Of a stretch of 64,000 nt of DNA, positions 8,995 through 19,067 are shown piece by piece (the stretch's first letter is position 1; each line of letters begins with the position of its first letter). This DNA comes from Natronobacterium texcoconense (lineage in GTDB: Archaea > Halobacteriota > Halobacteria > Halobacteriales > Natrialbaceae): contig NZ_FNLC01000008.1 in the NCBI RefSeq assembly GCF_900104065.1, forward strand, positions 1 through 64,000, given 5' to 3'. Below the pieces are notes generated by a model that saw nothing but the letters and a program-made list of their open reading frames with translations, ran no database searches and was not told the DNA's origin. The translations under genes and the position numbers were made by a program.

Positions 8995-9480
8995 TTACGG
9001 CTCCACGCGGTAGCCGTCCGCGGACCGGAGCAGGAGCCAGCCGACGACGAGCAAGAGACCGCTCACGACGAGCCAGTGTGGGTTCCAGGCCTCGGTACTG
9101 TGGGCGACGTTGTGCAGGTCGAGGACGTAGTGGCTGACGACGCCGTCGATGACGTTGAACGTGCCCATGCCGACGACGACTGCACCGAGGAGAAACCGCG
9201 TCGAGAACAGTTCGTCGGCACCGTTGACGAGTCGCCAGAGGAGTCCGAGACCCACGAGCATCACGGCGAGCATCGCACCCGTGAACAGCCCGTCGAACAT
9301 GACGTTCGTGCGCAGACCGTCGATGCTGTAGGGGTCGTAGATACCCGACAGGAGGTGATGTGTCTGGAAGACCAGATGGAAGATCACGACGTCGAGGACG
9401 GCTCCGAGGCCGAAGCCGACGGTCGCACCCGAGAGGAGCAACGTCCGTCGGTGGCGCGGTTGGCTCCGCTGGCTCGTCAT
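8995..9480 (-). CDS. DUF2243 membrane protein
   Basis: 161 residues with four predicted membrane helices (about 14-36, 62-82, 95-115 and 135-153). The motif GAVLDVVIFHLVFQTHHLLS and the later TFNVIDGVVSHYVLDLHNV are hallmarks of the DUF2243 family, whose conserved histidines in the membrane suggest metal or haem binding. Function is unknown. It is convergent with the lipoprotein gene, six bases away. Confidence 0.85.
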   Translation of the reverse strand: MTSQRSQPRHRRTLLLSGATVGFGLGAVLDVVIFHLVFQTHHLLSGIYDPYSIDGLRTNVMFDGLFTGAMLAVMLVGLGLLWRLVNGADELFSTRFLLGAVVVGMGTFNVIDGVVSHYVLDLHNVAHSTEAWNPHWLVVSGLLLVVGWLLLRSADGYRVEP

Positions 9481-9606
9481 GGCGGTGGTTCGCTAACGAT
9501 GGCCAAAAGGTGACGCCCGACGACTGCCACGACAGTCGTCGTCTCGTGCGACTCGACGGCCTTCGTAACCGACGTTCGGCTGCGAGCAGCCGTCAGGGAC
9601 GGACAG

Positions 9607-9692
9607 CTATAGTAACAACTGAAACTGTTTGCACACCGATCGCACCGCTGTCGTGCGATCGGGTGCGCACTGACTTTCAGTGGCTACTATAT
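9607..9692. repeat. 86-base palindromic dispersed element, copy A
   Basis: An imperfect inverted repeat over its full length. The outer arms are ATAGTAACAACTGAAA and the reverse of CAGTGGCTACTAT; the inner arms CGATCGCAC/GTGCGATCG flank a small loop. The reverse complement of a second copy at 60245-60330 matches at roughly four positions in five, with equal length. It sits between the DUF2243 gene and cbiP. It resembles a small MITE or hairpin-forming repeat; no transposase relative is visible. Confidence 0.75.
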
Positions 9693-9786
9693 CGAAGGCG
9701 TGTTCGACGGGGCGTCGCGTCTGAACCTCGGGCGAGTCGGTCCACGGAATCGATAAGTGAGTGCGGCGACGGCTGTAACGTAGCGG

Positions 9787-11340
9787 ATGAGCCGAACGCT
9801 CCTCGTCGCCGGAACTGCGAGTCACGTCGGCAAGTCGACAGTCGCGGCCGGGCTCTGCCGACTGCTCGCGGACCGTGGCGTCGCCGTCGCGCCGTTCAAG
9901 GCACAGAACATGAGCAACAACGCTCGCGTGGTCGCGCGCGTGAGCGCCGAGACCGACGACGAGTGGGGCGAGATCGGCGTCTCACAGTTCGTTCAGGCTC
10001 GAGCGGCCCGGACGACGCCGACGACGGACTCCAACCCCGTCCTGCTCAAGCCCCGCGGCGACGGGGAGAGTCAGCTAGTTCTCCAGGGGAAGCCCCAGGA
10101 TCACGTGCCTGCCGGCGAGTACTACGAGGAGTACTGGGAGCGCGCTCGCGAGGCAGCCGAGGAGTCGTATCGCCGACTGGCCACAGAGTACGACGTGATC
10201 GTCGCCGAGGGTGCCGGCAGTATTGCCGAGATCAACCTCCACGACCGCGACCTGGCGAACGTCGAGACGGCCCAGTTCGCCGACGCCGAAATCCTCCTGC
10301 TGGTCGACATCGAACGCGGCGGGGCCTTCGCCAGCCTCTACGGGACTCTCGAGTTGCTGCCCGACGCCATCCGCGAGCGCGTCGTCGGTGCGGTCATCAC
10401 CAAGTTCCGCGGCGATCCGTCCCTGCTCGAGTCGGGGATCGAGGAGATCGAGTCCCGGACCGGCGTGCCGATCCTCGGTGTCCTCCCGTACGACGATCCC
10501 GGACTGCCGGAGGAAGACAGCGTCTCGCTTCCCGGCGAGGGCGAGCGTGGCGTACTCGGCGACGACGACGGCGTCCCCGACGAACGCCGCGTTCGGATCG
10601 CCGTCCCTCGGCTCCCGCGACTCTCGAACGCGACCGACCTCGAGTCGCTCGCGGCCGAACCCGGCGTCTCGGTGGTGTTCGTCCCGCTCGAGAACGTCGA
10701 CGAGAGTGACCCGCTCGCCGATATCGACGCGGACGCAGTCGTTCTTCCGGGCACGAAGAACACGGTCGACGACCTGCTCACGCTTCGCGAGTCGGGATTC
10801 GGGGACGCCCTCGAGTCGTTTGCCGGTCCCATCGTCGGCATCTGTGGCGGCTACCAGCAACTCGGCGAACGGCTCACGAACGCCTCGCTCGAGGGAACGG
10901 GGTCGGACGACGTCGTCGAAGGCCTGGGACTGCTCCCGGTCGAGACGCGGTTCGAGTCCGAGAAGCGACTCGAGCCAGCGACAGTTACTGTCGACGAATC
11001 TGCGACGTCACTGTTTGCGGGTGCGGGGGGAACCGCTTCGGGATACGAGATTCATGCCGGAAGAACGAGACTGCTCGAGTCGACGACGGACGTGGCTCGG
11101 CCACTCGGCGAGACGAGCGTCGCGCAGGGAACCGTCGTCGGGACGTATCTCCACGGACTCTTCGACAACGAGAACGTTCGCAGGGCGTTCCTGGATCACG
11201 TTGCAGCGTCGGCAGGCGTGGATCGACCCACTCGAGACGGGGTCGAGAAGAGAGATTCCTACGACCGGGCGGCGACGCTCGTTCGAGACCACGTCGATCT
11301 CGAGGCGCTAGGACTGGCGGAGACGGATACGAAGAACTAG
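9787..11340 (+). CDS. cbiP: Cobyric acid synthase
   Basis: 517 residues, normal for CbiP/CobQ, which amidates four carboxyl side chains of adenosylcobyrinic a,c-diamide using glutamine and ATP. The N-terminal dethiobiotin synthetase-like ATPase starts with the P-loop [10 protein letters not shown] (9-18) and includes [10 protein letters not shown]. The C-terminal class I glutamine amidotransferase has the nucleophile in [11 protein letters not shown] and the catalytic histidine in [10 protein letters not shown]. The start at 9787 puts the P-loop at the usual position. With cobA upstream it belongs to corrinoid synthesis or salvage. Confidence 0.95.
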   Translation: MSRTLLVAGTASHVGKSTVAAGLCRLLADRGVAVAPFKAQNMSNNARVVARVSAETDDEWGEIGVSQFVQARAARTTPTTDSNPVLLKPRGDGESQLVLQGKPQDHVPAGEYYEEYWERAREAAEESYRRLATEYDVIVAEGAGSIAEINLHDRDLANVETAQFADAEILLLVDIERGGAFASLYGTLELLPDAIRERVVGAVITKFRGDPSLLESGIEEIESRTGVPILGVLPYDDPGLPEEDSVSLPGEGERGVLGDDDGVPDERRVRIAVPRLPRLSNATDLESLAAEPGVSVVFVPLENVDESDPLADIDADAVVLPGTKNTVDDLLTLRESGFGDALESFAGPIVGICGGYQQLGERLTNASLEGTGSDDVVEGLGLLPVETRFESEKRLEPATVTVDESATSLFAGAGGTASGYEIHAGRTRLLESTTDVARPLGETSVAQGTVVGTYLHGLFDNENVRRAFLDHVAASAGVDRPTRDGVEKRDSYDRAATLVRDHVDLEALGLAETDTKN

Positions 11341-11726
11341 GTCGACCGATCGCGGTACGTTCCGAGCAGTTCCTCCAGGATGATACACTCCTGGTCGGTC
11401 GGATCGTAGTGGGTGTCGATGTAGCGTTCGGCGGCCTCGTAATCTCCGCGGAGTCCGTGTTTCCGGACCGTGATCACGGAATCGAGGAAGAATGTGCCGC
11501 CGTCGGTACCGAGTGCCTTGGCGTGGTCCTCCTCGGAGATGTCGATCTCGGATTTGATTTCGTCGAAGTTGAACGTCTCCACCTCGTGGTCGGGATTGAT
11601 CAGGGTGAGAACGTACTCCGCGGAGAAGCGATAGAACTCGGATTTGCTCTCGAACATACCGTCGTCGACGAGTTCGTCGATCTGCTCGACGATTTCGTCC
11701 GGATATCTGACGGTATCTTTCGCCAT
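11337..11726 (-). CDS. Ribbon-helix-helix (CopG-type) DNA-binding protein
   Basis: 129 residues. The N-terminal 45 residues show a ribbon-helix-helix: strand DTVRYPDEI, then helices [11 protein letters not shown] and [16 protein letters not shown]. The remaining acidic domain ([20 protein letters not shown] onward, then [11 protein letters not shown]) looks like that of the haloarchaeal CdrL-type cell-division regulators, but I recall this rather than having tested it, and no ftsZ is adjacent. It overlaps cbiP by four bases tail to tail. Confidence 0.8.
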   Translation of the reverse strand: MAKDTVRYPDEIVEQIDELVDDGMFESKSEFYRFSAEYVLTLINPDHEVETFNFDEIKSEIDISEEDHAKALGTDGGTFFLDSVITVRKHGLRGDYEAAERYIDTHYDPTDQECIILEELLGTYRDRST

Positions 11727-11845
11727 ACTGGCTCTCTCCTCGTTGCTAATTCATTACTGTTTCGCCGATTTATAAGTAAGGGTTCAGTTCCCGTCGGCGA
11801 TCAATAGACCGACCGCAGTCCCAGTGGTCGCAACTACCTACAAAT

Positions 11846-11855
11846 TTATTATTTA
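11846..11855 (+). promoter_or_regulatory. TATA box of the MTH865-like gene
   Basis: TTTATTATTT, about 27 bases before the ATG at 11878. This supports a leaderless transcript and the shorter start. Confidence 0.5.
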
Positions 11856-11877
11856 TCACGCTCAATTGTGGGCTGCA

Positions 11878-12129
11878 ATGGCAGACGAATCCGAAATCCG
11901 CGACCAGATGATCGACGCGTTCGAAGAAGCCGACTACCCGATCTCGAGTCCGATGGACCTCGTTCCGGCGCTGCCGAACGGTCCCGGCACGAAGTTCGAG
12001 GACGGCGACTTCTCGATGACTGCGATGGAGCTGAACACGAAGACGTCCGGCGGCGACTTCCCGTACGACGACGTCGAAACGTTCGTCGACGACGTCATCG
12101 AGGACCTCAAAGACCAGGGCGAGCTGTAA
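11878..12129 (+). CDS. MTH865-like small protein
   Basis: 83 residues. The sequence (MADESEIRDQMIDAFEEADY, PISSPMDLVPALPNGPGTKF, DFSMTAMELNT, DDVETFVDDVIEDLK) follows the pattern of the MTH865 family, a small helical EF-hand-like archaeal fold of unknown role. The upstream TTG start at 11824 lies before the TATA box and is rejected. Confidence 0.85.
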   Translation: MADESEIRDQMIDAFEEADYPISSPMDLVPALPNGPGTKFEDGDFSMTAMELNTKTSGGDFPYDDVETFVDDVIEDLKDQGEL

Positions 12130-12328
12130 CGGGCGAACAGCCGCTGACGTCTTCTAAAATCGTTTCGTTTCTGGCAGGATCTACCACAGGCTGCTAGGAC
12201 GGTACCCACCCTTCCAATTAGACCTAGTTATCGTCTGTGTAGGCACCCTCCTACCGGCGTGGCACTAGTTCCCGTGGTCGTACACGGGCTACGTAGACCA
12301 TCAGACTCTTGGTTCAAGACGTAATCGG
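12130..12328. other. Intergenic region holding the second 13-base motif
   Basis: No gene seen. TTAGACCTAGTTA at 12218-12230 repeats the motif at 7171. Several short GC-rich inverted segments (GTGTAGGCACC, ACTAGTTCCCGTGG) follow. No convincing TATA box precedes the Bat-type gene. Confidence 0.5.
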
Positions 12329-14428
12329 ATGAAGAAAGGGCGCGTCCGGGTACGCCAGCTAGAGATGACCCAGAAGGAAAACGGAAGTGGCGCCGATACG
12401 GTCGTCGTCGTAACGGCAGACTCCGGGACGGATCGGAGCCTCTGTGAGCAGTTGCGAGAGGCGACCGATCTCACAGTCCGTGCCGTCGAAGCCGCTGCTG
12501 TCGAGATGGCTGCCGAAGAGGGCAGTGATCATCCCGAACCGGCTGCCGATACCGACGCAACGCTCGGCGGGGTAGCGCCACGGGAGCTAACCGCTCTCGT
12601 GCTCGAACTCGAGCACTCACGTCCGGATACGATCGAGCAATTCTTCGAGTCTATCGACACCGAGTTCGTCGAAGACGTTCCGACGGTCGTCGCTCCCTGG
12701 GAGGGTAGCGAGGAACTCGCTGCGACCGCCGTTCGAACGGCTGCCGACGATTACGTGCCGATCCAGCGTGACGATGCCGTCGATCGGATCCTCGAGTCGA
12801 TCGAATCCGGGACGGATCGAGCGCCGTCGAACGCCGAATACCATCGAATTATCGCCGACGAGCTTCCGGACGAGGCGTTCGTCATCGACGAAGACGGCGT
12901 CTACCTCGAGGCGAAGATGAGTCCTGACTCCGTCTCACTCTATACGGTGTCAGCCGAGGAGTTGGTCGGAAGCCGACTGACGGACGCGTTTCCGGCCGAG
13001 GTTGCCGACCGGCTTCAGCGATGTATCGGTCGAGCGATCGAGACGGACGAGGTCCAGACGATCGAGTACAGCGGTTCGACGGTCGAGGGGTCGCGGCGGT
13101 TCGAGGGTCGCGTCGTCCCGATCGACGAACGAATCGACGGCAAGCGAGCGGTCGTCTGGCTAGCCCGGGACATCACCGAGCGCGCACGGCGCGAACAGCA
13201 GTTGCGTTCCCAGCGAGCCGAACTCGAGACGCTAAACCGGATCAACGCCGTCGTCAGGCAGGTAATCGAGACACTCGTCGAAGCCTCGACGCGAAAGACG
13301 ATCGAACGGGCGGTCTGTGAGCAACTCGTCGACTCGGAGCTGTACTGCTGTTCCTGGATCGTCGAGCGAACCGGAGAAGACGACTTCACCTACCGTATCG
13401 GTGCTGGCGAGGCCGACACCTACCTCGAGCGAGTACGCGAGATCGATGTCGATCGCGAACGGCCGGTCGAGCGGGCCGCGAGAACGGGCGAGGTCCAGGC
13501 GACGAACCACGTTCTCGAGAGCAACGATCTCCCCGAACCGCTCGCGGAGGCGGCTCACGAAGACGAGATCCGGGCGGGAATCTCCGTGCCGATCGTCTAC
13601 GAAGACGTCACCTACGGCGTTCTCTCGGTCCTTGCGGGGCGAGAAGACGCGTTCAGCGATAGCGAACAGGCCGGCTTCGAACTGCTCGGGGAGACGATGG
13701 GCTTTGCGATCATGGCCGTCAGGAACCGACAGCTGCTGTTTTCCGACTCCGTCGTCGAACTCGAGTTTCAGATCGACGGCGGCGATTCGTTCTCGTTCGA
13801 TCTCTCGAACGAATACGACTGTACGACCTCGCTCGAGTGGGCGGGAACGGGCACGGATGGCCGAACCTACCAGTTCGTGACCGTCGAGGGGCTCGACGGC
13901 GAGACGGCACTCGCGGAGGCAAAGCGCCACGACTCCATCGAGGAGTGTCGACTCATCTACAGCGGGAACGGGTCGTGTACGCTCGAGTTCCGGCTGACGG
14001 AATCCGGCGTTCGGACGCTCGCGAACCACGGGGCGACGATCCGGGACGTCACCGTCACCGACGGGGTCGGTACCTGTCTCGTCGAGGTCCCCCGGAACGC
14101 GGACGTCCGTGAGATCGCGGAGGCGCTCTCGATCGTCTATGAAAACACGGAACTGGTCGCCCGACGGGAGATCGACCGCCCCGTCCGGACCGCGGCCGAG
14201 CGACGCGACCGCATCCTGGACGAACTCACGCAACGCCAGTTGACGACGCTTCGACTCGCCTACTACGGCGGCTTCTTCGACTGGCCTCGCGAGAGTACCG
14301 GCGAGGATATCGCCGAGATGATGGAGGTCTCCCCGCCGACGATGCACCAGCACCTCCGGAAGGCGCTCAAGACCGTCCTCGGGGAGTTCTTCGAGGAACG
14401 CGGCCGCTCCCCCGGTGAATCCGAGTGA
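12329..14428 (+). CDS. Bat-type transcription regulator: receiver-like, PAS, GAF, HTH_10
   Basis: 699 residues (687 if the second ATG at 12365 is used; it lies just before the first strand TVVVVTADSG and is equally likely). In order: a response-regulator-like domain (about 20-160), PAS (170-290), a helical linker, GAF (305-465), the bacterio-opsin-activator domain (470-630) and a C-terminal HTH_10 helix-turn-helix (ELTQRQLTTLRLAYYGGFFD, then SPPTMHQHLRKALKTVL). This is the architecture of haloarchaeal Bat relatives. PAS and GAF suggest sensing of redox, light or a small ligand; the target genes are unknown. The neighbouring hut genes point away from it. Confidence 0.9.
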   Translation: MKKGRVRVRQLEMTQKENGSGADTVVVVTADSGTDRSLCEQLREATDLTVRAVEAAAVEMAAEEGSDHPEPAADTDATLGGVAPRELTALVLELEHSRPDTIEQFFESIDTEFVEDVPTVVAPWEGSEELAATAVRTAADDYVPIQRDDAVDRILESIESGTDRAPSNAEYHRIIADELPDEAFVIDEDGVYLEAKMSPDSVSLYTVSAEELVGSRLTDAFPAEVADRLQRCIGRAIETDEVQTIEYSGSTVEGSRRFEGRVVPIDERIDGKRAVVWLARDITERARREQQLRSQRAELETLNRINAVVRQVIETLVEASTRKTIERAVCEQLVDSELYCCSWIVERTGEDDFTYRIGAGEADTYLERVREIDVDRERPVERAARTGEVQATNHVLESNDLPEPLAEAAHEDEIRAGISVPIVYEDVTYGVLSVLAGREDAFSDSEQAGFELLGETMGFAIMAVRNRQLLFSDSVVELEFQIDGGDSFSFDLSNEYDCTTSLEWAGTGTDGRTYQFVTVEGLDGETALAEAKRHDSIEECRLIYSGNGSCTLEFRLTESGVRTLANHGATIRDVTVTDGVGTCLVEVPRNADVREIAEALSIVYENTELVARREIDRPVRTAAERRDRILDELTQRQLTTLRLAYYGGFFDWPRESTGEDIAEMMEVSPPTMHQHLRKALKTVLGEFFEERGRSPGESE

Positions 14429-14687
14429 GAACTGACTGGGCTCGAGACAGCCCCTAACCGCTTATCCTGTAACTTTGTAGACTCTCTACCGAAGGGTAGC
14501 GGTGCTGTTCGAGATATAGAAACGTCGTTCCGGTCGCGAGGGCGGTAGGTGGTGGGTTTCGAATGGTATCCCTCGCACCGGTCGGCCTTCCATCTGGAAG
14601 GCAACGGGCGTATGCTCTCGAGACTGATAACCTTATCCGAACGAGAATTTTCCGTAAAATATGGTGTGGCATGGAGTTGGCCGGTGA

Positions 14688-16298
14688 TTACGCCGTATCG
14701 ACCGATTCGAGTGACGAGGCGATCGCGTCCTCGAGTAGGCCCTCCTCGAGCAGGTCGACGACGCGTTCGACGTCGTCGTGGAGCGGCCGATCGCCGGTCT
14801 CGGAAAGCGGCGGTGCGACTTCCCGGACGAGGTCACGAACGGCACCTGTCCCCGTCCCGAGCGAGAGATCGTCGGGTTCGACGTCGAACGCGTCGTCGAC
14901 GTACTCGGCGGCTTCGGCACCACAGAGGAGTTCGGCGGCGACGACCCACGTCGCGTTCTCGAGGGCGGTTCGGACCTGCAGTGCGGACTGGGCGCTCATG
15001 CTGACGTGGTCTTCCTGCCCACCGCTGACGGGGGTGTTGTCGCTCGAGGCCGCCCCGAGCGACCGAATCTCGTTGACCAGCGAGGCGGCGGTGTACTGGG
15101 CGATCATGTAACCCGACTCGACGCCACTGTTGGCCGCGAGAAACGGCGGCAGATGTGGCTCCTGGAGGTTCGGGTTCAGCATGCGATCGATCCGCCGTTC
15201 CGAGATCGCAGTGAGGTCCGCAAGTGCGAGGCGAACGTACTCGAGTCGCAAGGCGAGTGGCGCACCGTGGAAGTTGCCCCCCGAGAGCACGGAGGCATTG
15301 TCGGTGCCGGACGCGCGTTCGTCGACGCGGTCGGAAGCGAACACGAGCGGGTTGTCGGTCGCGCTGTTGAGTTCGATCTCGACGCCGTCCCGGAGATGCT
15401 CGAGGGCGTCACGCACAGCACCGTGGACCTGCGGAAGACACCGCAGCGAGTAGGCGTCCTGGACCCGATCGCAGTTGCGGTGGGCCTCGACGACTTCGCT
15501 GTCGGCCGTAAGTCGGCGGACGAAAGCGGCGCTCTCCTGCTGGCCCGCGTGTGGTCGGACGTCCTGGATCGCCGGATCGGACGTCGCGGTCGTGGCCAGC
15601 GTCGTCTCGGTCGTCAGCGCACCCGCTGCATCGGCAGCGCGGACGAGTCGCTCGCCGTCGACGACCGCGAGCGAGGCCAGTCCGACCGTCAACTGGGTGC
15701 CGTTGATGAGCGCCAGTCCCTCCTTCGGCGCGAGAGAAAGTGGCTCGAGACCGATCGCTGCGAGGGCGTCGTCACCGGGTAGTCGTCGTTCGCTCCCATC
15801 GACCTCGACGACGGCCTCGCCTTCGCCGACCAGGACGAGCGCCATGTGTGCAAGCGGTGCGAGGTCGCCGCTGGCACCGAGGCTCCCTCTCGACCTGACG
15901 ACGGGATGGACGCCCTCGTTACAGCACTCGAGGAGGTGATCGATCACGACCTCGCGGATTCCCGAGTAGCCCTTGACCAGGGCGTTGATCCGGGCGACCA
16001 TCATCGCACGGACCTCCTCACGGGAGAGTTCCCGGCCTGCGCCGGTCGCGTGGCTGCGCAGGAGGTTGTGCTGGAGACGCTCCAGGTCCTCGGGCGGAAT
16101 CCGCTCGTCGACGAGTTCGCCGAACCCGGTGTTGAGTCCGTAGACGGCCTCGTCGCTCTCGAGGACGCTCTCGACGCGTCGGCGGGAGTCCCGAACCTGT
16201 TCGCGAGCCGATTCCGGGACGACGACCGGAGCGTTTTCTCGAGCGACCGCGACGACGTCTTCGGGAGTCAGCGACTCGCCGTCGAGGGCGACGGTCAC
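14688..16298 (-). CDS. hutH: Histidine ammonia-lyase
   Basis: 536 residues from the GTG at 16298. HutH deaminates histidine to urocanate, the first step of histidine breakdown. The Ala142-Ser143-Gly144 triad in RGSLGASGDLAPLAH forms the MIO cofactor. Further family motifs are YGLNTGFGEL (near 53), NGTQLTVGLASL and ENATWVVAAELLCG. A reading frame 26 residues longer has an Arg-rich, unrelated start. It lies downstream of hutUGI on the same strand but is separated by an oppositely oriented DsrE-like gene, so it needs its own promoter. Confidence 0.96.
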   Translation of the reverse strand: MTVALDGESLTPEDVVAVARENAPVVVPESAREQVRDSRRRVESVLESDEAVYGLNTGFGELVDERIPPEDLERLQHNLLRSHATGAGRELSREEVRAMMVARINALVKGYSGIREVVIDHLLECCNEGVHPVVRSRGSLGASGDLAPLAHMALVLVGEGEAVVEVDGSERRLPGDDALAAIGLEPLSLAPKEGLALINGTQLTVGLASLAVVDGERLVRAADAAGALTTETTLATTATSDPAIQDVRPHAGQQESAAFVRRLTADSEVVEAHRNCDRVQDAYSLRCLPQVHGAVRDALEHLRDGVEIELNSATDNPLVFASDRVDERASGTDNASVLSGGNFHGAPLALRLEYVRLALADLTAISERRIDRMLNPNLQEPHLPPFLAANSGVESGYMIAQYTAASLVNEIRSLGAASSDNTPVSGGQEDHVSMSAQSALQVRTALENATWVVAAELLCGAEAAEYVDDAFDVEPDDLSLGTGTGAVRDLVREVAPPLSETGDRPLHDDVERVVDLLEEGLLEDAIASSLESVDTA

Positions 16299-16420
16299 GC
16301 GAGCCCACCTCGTTTGCCGCCTTGAGCGCCAGGACCTGCCGACGGACGCGGTGACGGTCGTGTCTCGCCTGCGCACGACCGCACAACGGCATTATATGCG
16401 CTCTCCCAACCTGCGAACCC

Positions 16421-16774
16421 ATGACAGACGCAGCAATTCTCGTTCTCGCAGGGACCGAATCGCCAGCAGACCTCGGCCGCGTCGTCAACGCCTTGCAGAC
16501 GACCAGGGAGTTCGACGAGGAGGGTGACGACGTCGAACTGATCTTCGACGGTGCCGGCACCCAGTGGGTCGGCAAACTCGAGGACGAGGGCCACGACTAC
16601 CACGCGCTGTACGACTCGGTCTCGCACCTCGTCTCCGCCTGTGACTACTGTGTCAGCGCCTACGACGTCGACGACTCGGTCGCCGAGAGTGCCGCCGAAC
16701 GAGTCGACGAGTACGAAGGCCATCCCAGCGTGCGCTCGCTCGTCGCCGAGGGAGCCGAAGTCGTCACGTTCTGA
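16421..16774 (+). CDS. DsrE/DsrF-like small protein
   Basis: 117 residues. It opens with a beta strand AAILVLAGTES, a short loop and a helix ADLGRVVNALQTTREF, then DDVELIFDGAGTQWVGKL, as in DsrE-fold proteins. CDYC near residue 77 could be redox-active or bind metal. A TATA-like ATTATATG at 16391 lies about 27 bases upstream. The gene sits inside the hut locus on the opposite strand. A role in histidine breakdown is not supported by any domain; the fold assignment is moderately sure. Confidence 0.75.
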   Translation: MTDAAILVLAGTESPADLGRVVNALQTTREFDEEGDDVELIFDGAGTQWVGKLEDEGHDYHALYDSVSHLVSACDYCVSAYDVDDSVAESAAERVDEYEGHPSVRSLVAEGAEVVTF

Positions 16775-16797
16775 TCGGCCCTGAACAGCAAGAGTCG

Positions 16798-18024
16798 TCA
16801 CGAAACCACCACCTCGCCGTTCTTCAGCACTTTGTCGACGGCAGACGTATCGAATCGATAGGCGAGGTGTGCGGACGACGGCGCCTCGAGTACGACGGCG
16901 TCGGCCGGCGCGCCGACTTCCAGCCGCCCTGTGCCGTCCTCGCGCTCGAGCGCACGCGCCGCACCGCTCGTGGCCGCCCGGAGCGCCTCCCCGGGCGTGA
17001 GCCCCATCTCGACGCAGGACAGCGTCTGGACGAACTCCATGCTCCGGGCGTGGCAGTTGGGGTTGAAGTCGGTCGCGACCGCGAGCGGGCCGCCAGCCTC
17101 GAGGATTGCACGCGCGTCGGCGTACTCCTCGCCGAGGCCGAACGCCGTTCCGGGCAACAGGACGGGAACGACGTCGGCTGCGAGCAGGGCCTCGACGTCC
17201 TCGTCGGTCGCACAGAGGAGGTGGTCGGCACTCGCTGCCTCGAGATCAGCCGCCAGCTGTGAGCCACCCAGTCGCGTGAACTCCTCGGCGTGGACCTTCG
17301 GGGTCAGTCCGGCCTCGCGACCAGCCTCGAGGACGCGACGGGATTGTTCGACCGAGAAGACACCCTCCTCGCAGAAGACGTCGCAGAACTCGGCGATTCC
17401 CTGTGACTCGACGGCCGGGATCTGGTCGTCGACGACCTGGTCGACGTAGTCGTCGGTCGAGACGCCCTCGGGGACCGCATGAGCGCCCAGGAACGTCGGT
17501 ACGAGGTCGACTGGGTGGGTTTCGTCCGCTCGTTCGATGACCTCGAGCAACTGCAACTCGGTCTCGATGTCGAGTCCGTACCCCGACTTGACCTCGACGG
17601 TCGTCGTCCCGCCTGCGAGCATGACGTCGAGGTGGTCGAGCAGGTTCTCGAGGAGCCGATCGGCGCTCGCCTCGCGCGTCGCCCCGACGGTTCGGAGGAT
17701 GCCGCCGCCCTCCTCCAAGATCTCCTGATAGCTTTTCCCTCGGAGTTTGGCTTCGAACTCGTCGGAGCGGTCGCCTGCGAAAACCGCGTGGGTGTGCGGG
17801 TCGACGAAGCCGGGGACGACAGCGTTCCCGTCGGCGTCGATCGCTACATCGGCGTTTTCGGGCGGGTACTCGCGGGTAACCTCGTCCGTGTCGCCGACCG
17901 CGACGACCTCGCCGTCGACCGCGGCGAAGGCGGCGTCTTCGCACATCTCGAGCGGTTCGTCGTCTCCGGGGCCGACGACGAGTTCGCTCGCGCCGTAGAC
18001 GACGCAGGTGTGCTCCGTCGTCAT
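16798..18024 (-). CDS. hutI: Imidazolonepropionase
   Basis: 408 residues. HutI opens the imidazolone ring to formiminoglutamate, the third step of histidine breakdown. It is an amidohydrolase: [16 protein letters not shown] supplies the two first metal ligands, later VKSGYGL and [11 protein letters not shown] complete the site, and ATDFNPNC carries the final Asp. The ATG at 18024 overlaps the hutG stop as ATGA, which implies translational coupling and overrides a longer Arg-rich upstream extension. Confidence 0.96.
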   Translation of the reverse strand: MTTEHTCVVYGASELVVGPGDDEPLEMCEDAAFAAVDGEVVAVGDTDEVTREYPPENADVAIDADGNAVVPGFVDPHTHAVFAGDRSDEFEAKLRGKSYQEILEEGGGILRTVGATREASADRLLENLLDHLDVMLAGGTTTVEVKSGYGLDIETELQLLEVIERADETHPVDLVPTFLGAHAVPEGVSTDDYVDQVVDDQIPAVESQGIAEFCDVFCEEGVFSVEQSRRVLEAGREAGLTPKVHAEEFTRLGGSQLAADLEAASADHLLCATDEDVEALLAADVVPVLLPGTAFGLGEEYADARAILEAGGPLAVATDFNPNCHARSMEFVQTLSCVEMGLTPGEALRAATSGAARALEREDGTGRLEVGAPADAVVLEAPSSAHLAYRFDTSAVDKVLKNGEVVVS

Positions 18025-19067
18025 CGTCTCCCCTCCAGATAGCCCGCGAGGAAGTGTGCGACGGCTCTCGCAGCGGCGTCGACGGTCAGATTCTCGCGAT
18101 CGAGCGGCGGTGCGCACTCGACGACCTCGAAGCCGGCGATCCGGTCGTCGCCCGCGAGGAATCGCAGGAGTCGGTACAGTTCACGGGTGGTGATCCCGCC
18201 CGGCGTCGGCGCGCTCACGCCTGGTGCGGCGGCTGCGTCGAGGACGTCGCAGTCGACGCTGACGTAGACGGAGTCAACGTCGTCCATCGCCTCGAGTGCG
18301 CGGGCGGCCGCCGCAATAGTGTCCTCGCCGACTTCCTCCGCGGTGACGACCTCGCCGCGACGCTTCCGGACGAAGTCGTGGTAGGTCGAGGAGGTCTCGA
18401 AGTGACGTGCCCCGAGGCAGGCGTAGCGGTCGAGGCCGTCCTCGAACAGTTGTCGGTACGGCGTCCCGCTCGAGGGGCCGTCGACGGGGTCGCGGACGTC
18501 GAGGTGAGCGTCGACGTTGATGACGCCGACCGACTCCTCGCGGGCGAGCGGCCCGACGTTCGGGTAGGAAAGCGAGTTGTCGCCGCCGAGAAAGATCGGG
18601 AGCGCCCCGAGGTCGTGGACGAGCGCGGTCGTCTCCTCGAGAGTGGACTGAACGCTTTCGACGGACACGTCGTCCGCTTCTCCGTCCTTGAGTTCGTCCA
18701 CGAGCACCCGAACGTCGCCCAGGTCGGCTACCGAGCCGACGGGTCCGCCGTCGAAGTGGTGGGTCTTGACGCGTGCGAGCGAGCGCCTGATCTCAGTCGG
18801 TCCCTTGCGTGCGCCGGAACGACCGATCACGGCACCGTCGTACGGTTCGCCGACGAGGACGACCGCGGCATCGGACTCGAGTTCGAAGCCGTCTTCGTCG
18901 GCCGAGCCGACGATTTCCGTCGACTCGACGACGTGACCGAACAGTTCGTCGTTCGGGTCGTCGACCGTCGCGACGTCCCCCCACCCACCGGCCGACTCCC
19001 ACTCGGGATGGACGGCGAACGCTGCGTTCGGCTCGTCGATATCGCTGTCGGGTTCCTCCTCGCTCAT
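18021..19067 (-). CDS. hutG: Formimidoylglutamase (arginase family)
   Basis: 348 residues. HutG hydrolyses formiminoglutamate to glutamate and formamide, the last step. The ureohydrolase manganese motifs are present: [21 protein letters not shown] and [15 protein letters not shown]. An acidic N-terminal tail of about 40 residues precedes the fold. The ATG at 19067 shares one base with the hutU stop (TGATG); a GTG three bases earlier is possible. Its place between hutU and hutI makes the substrate clear within a family that also includes arginase and agmatinase. Confidence 0.94.
   Translation of the reverse strand: MSEEEPDSDIDEPNAAFAVHPEWESAGGWGDVATVDDPNDELFGHVVESTEIVGSADEDGFELESDAAVVLVGEPYDGAVIGRSGARKGPTEIRRSLARVKTHHFDGGPVGSVADLGDVRVLVDELKDGEADDVSVESVQSTLEETTALVHDLGALPIFLGGDNSLSYPNVGPLAREESVGVINVDAHLDVRDPVDGPSSGTPYRQLFEDGLDRYACLGARHFETSSTYHDFVRKRRGEVVTAEEVGEDTIAAAARALEAMDDVDSVYVSVDCDVLDAAAAPGVSAPTPGGITTRELYRLLRFLAGDDRIAGFEVVECAPPLDRENLTVDAAARAVAHFLAGYLEGRR

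Noticed and set aside
9360-10709. 449-codon Arg-rich frame
   Set aside because: Spans the palindromic element and the shifted frame of cbiP; composition is unlike haloarchaeal proteins.
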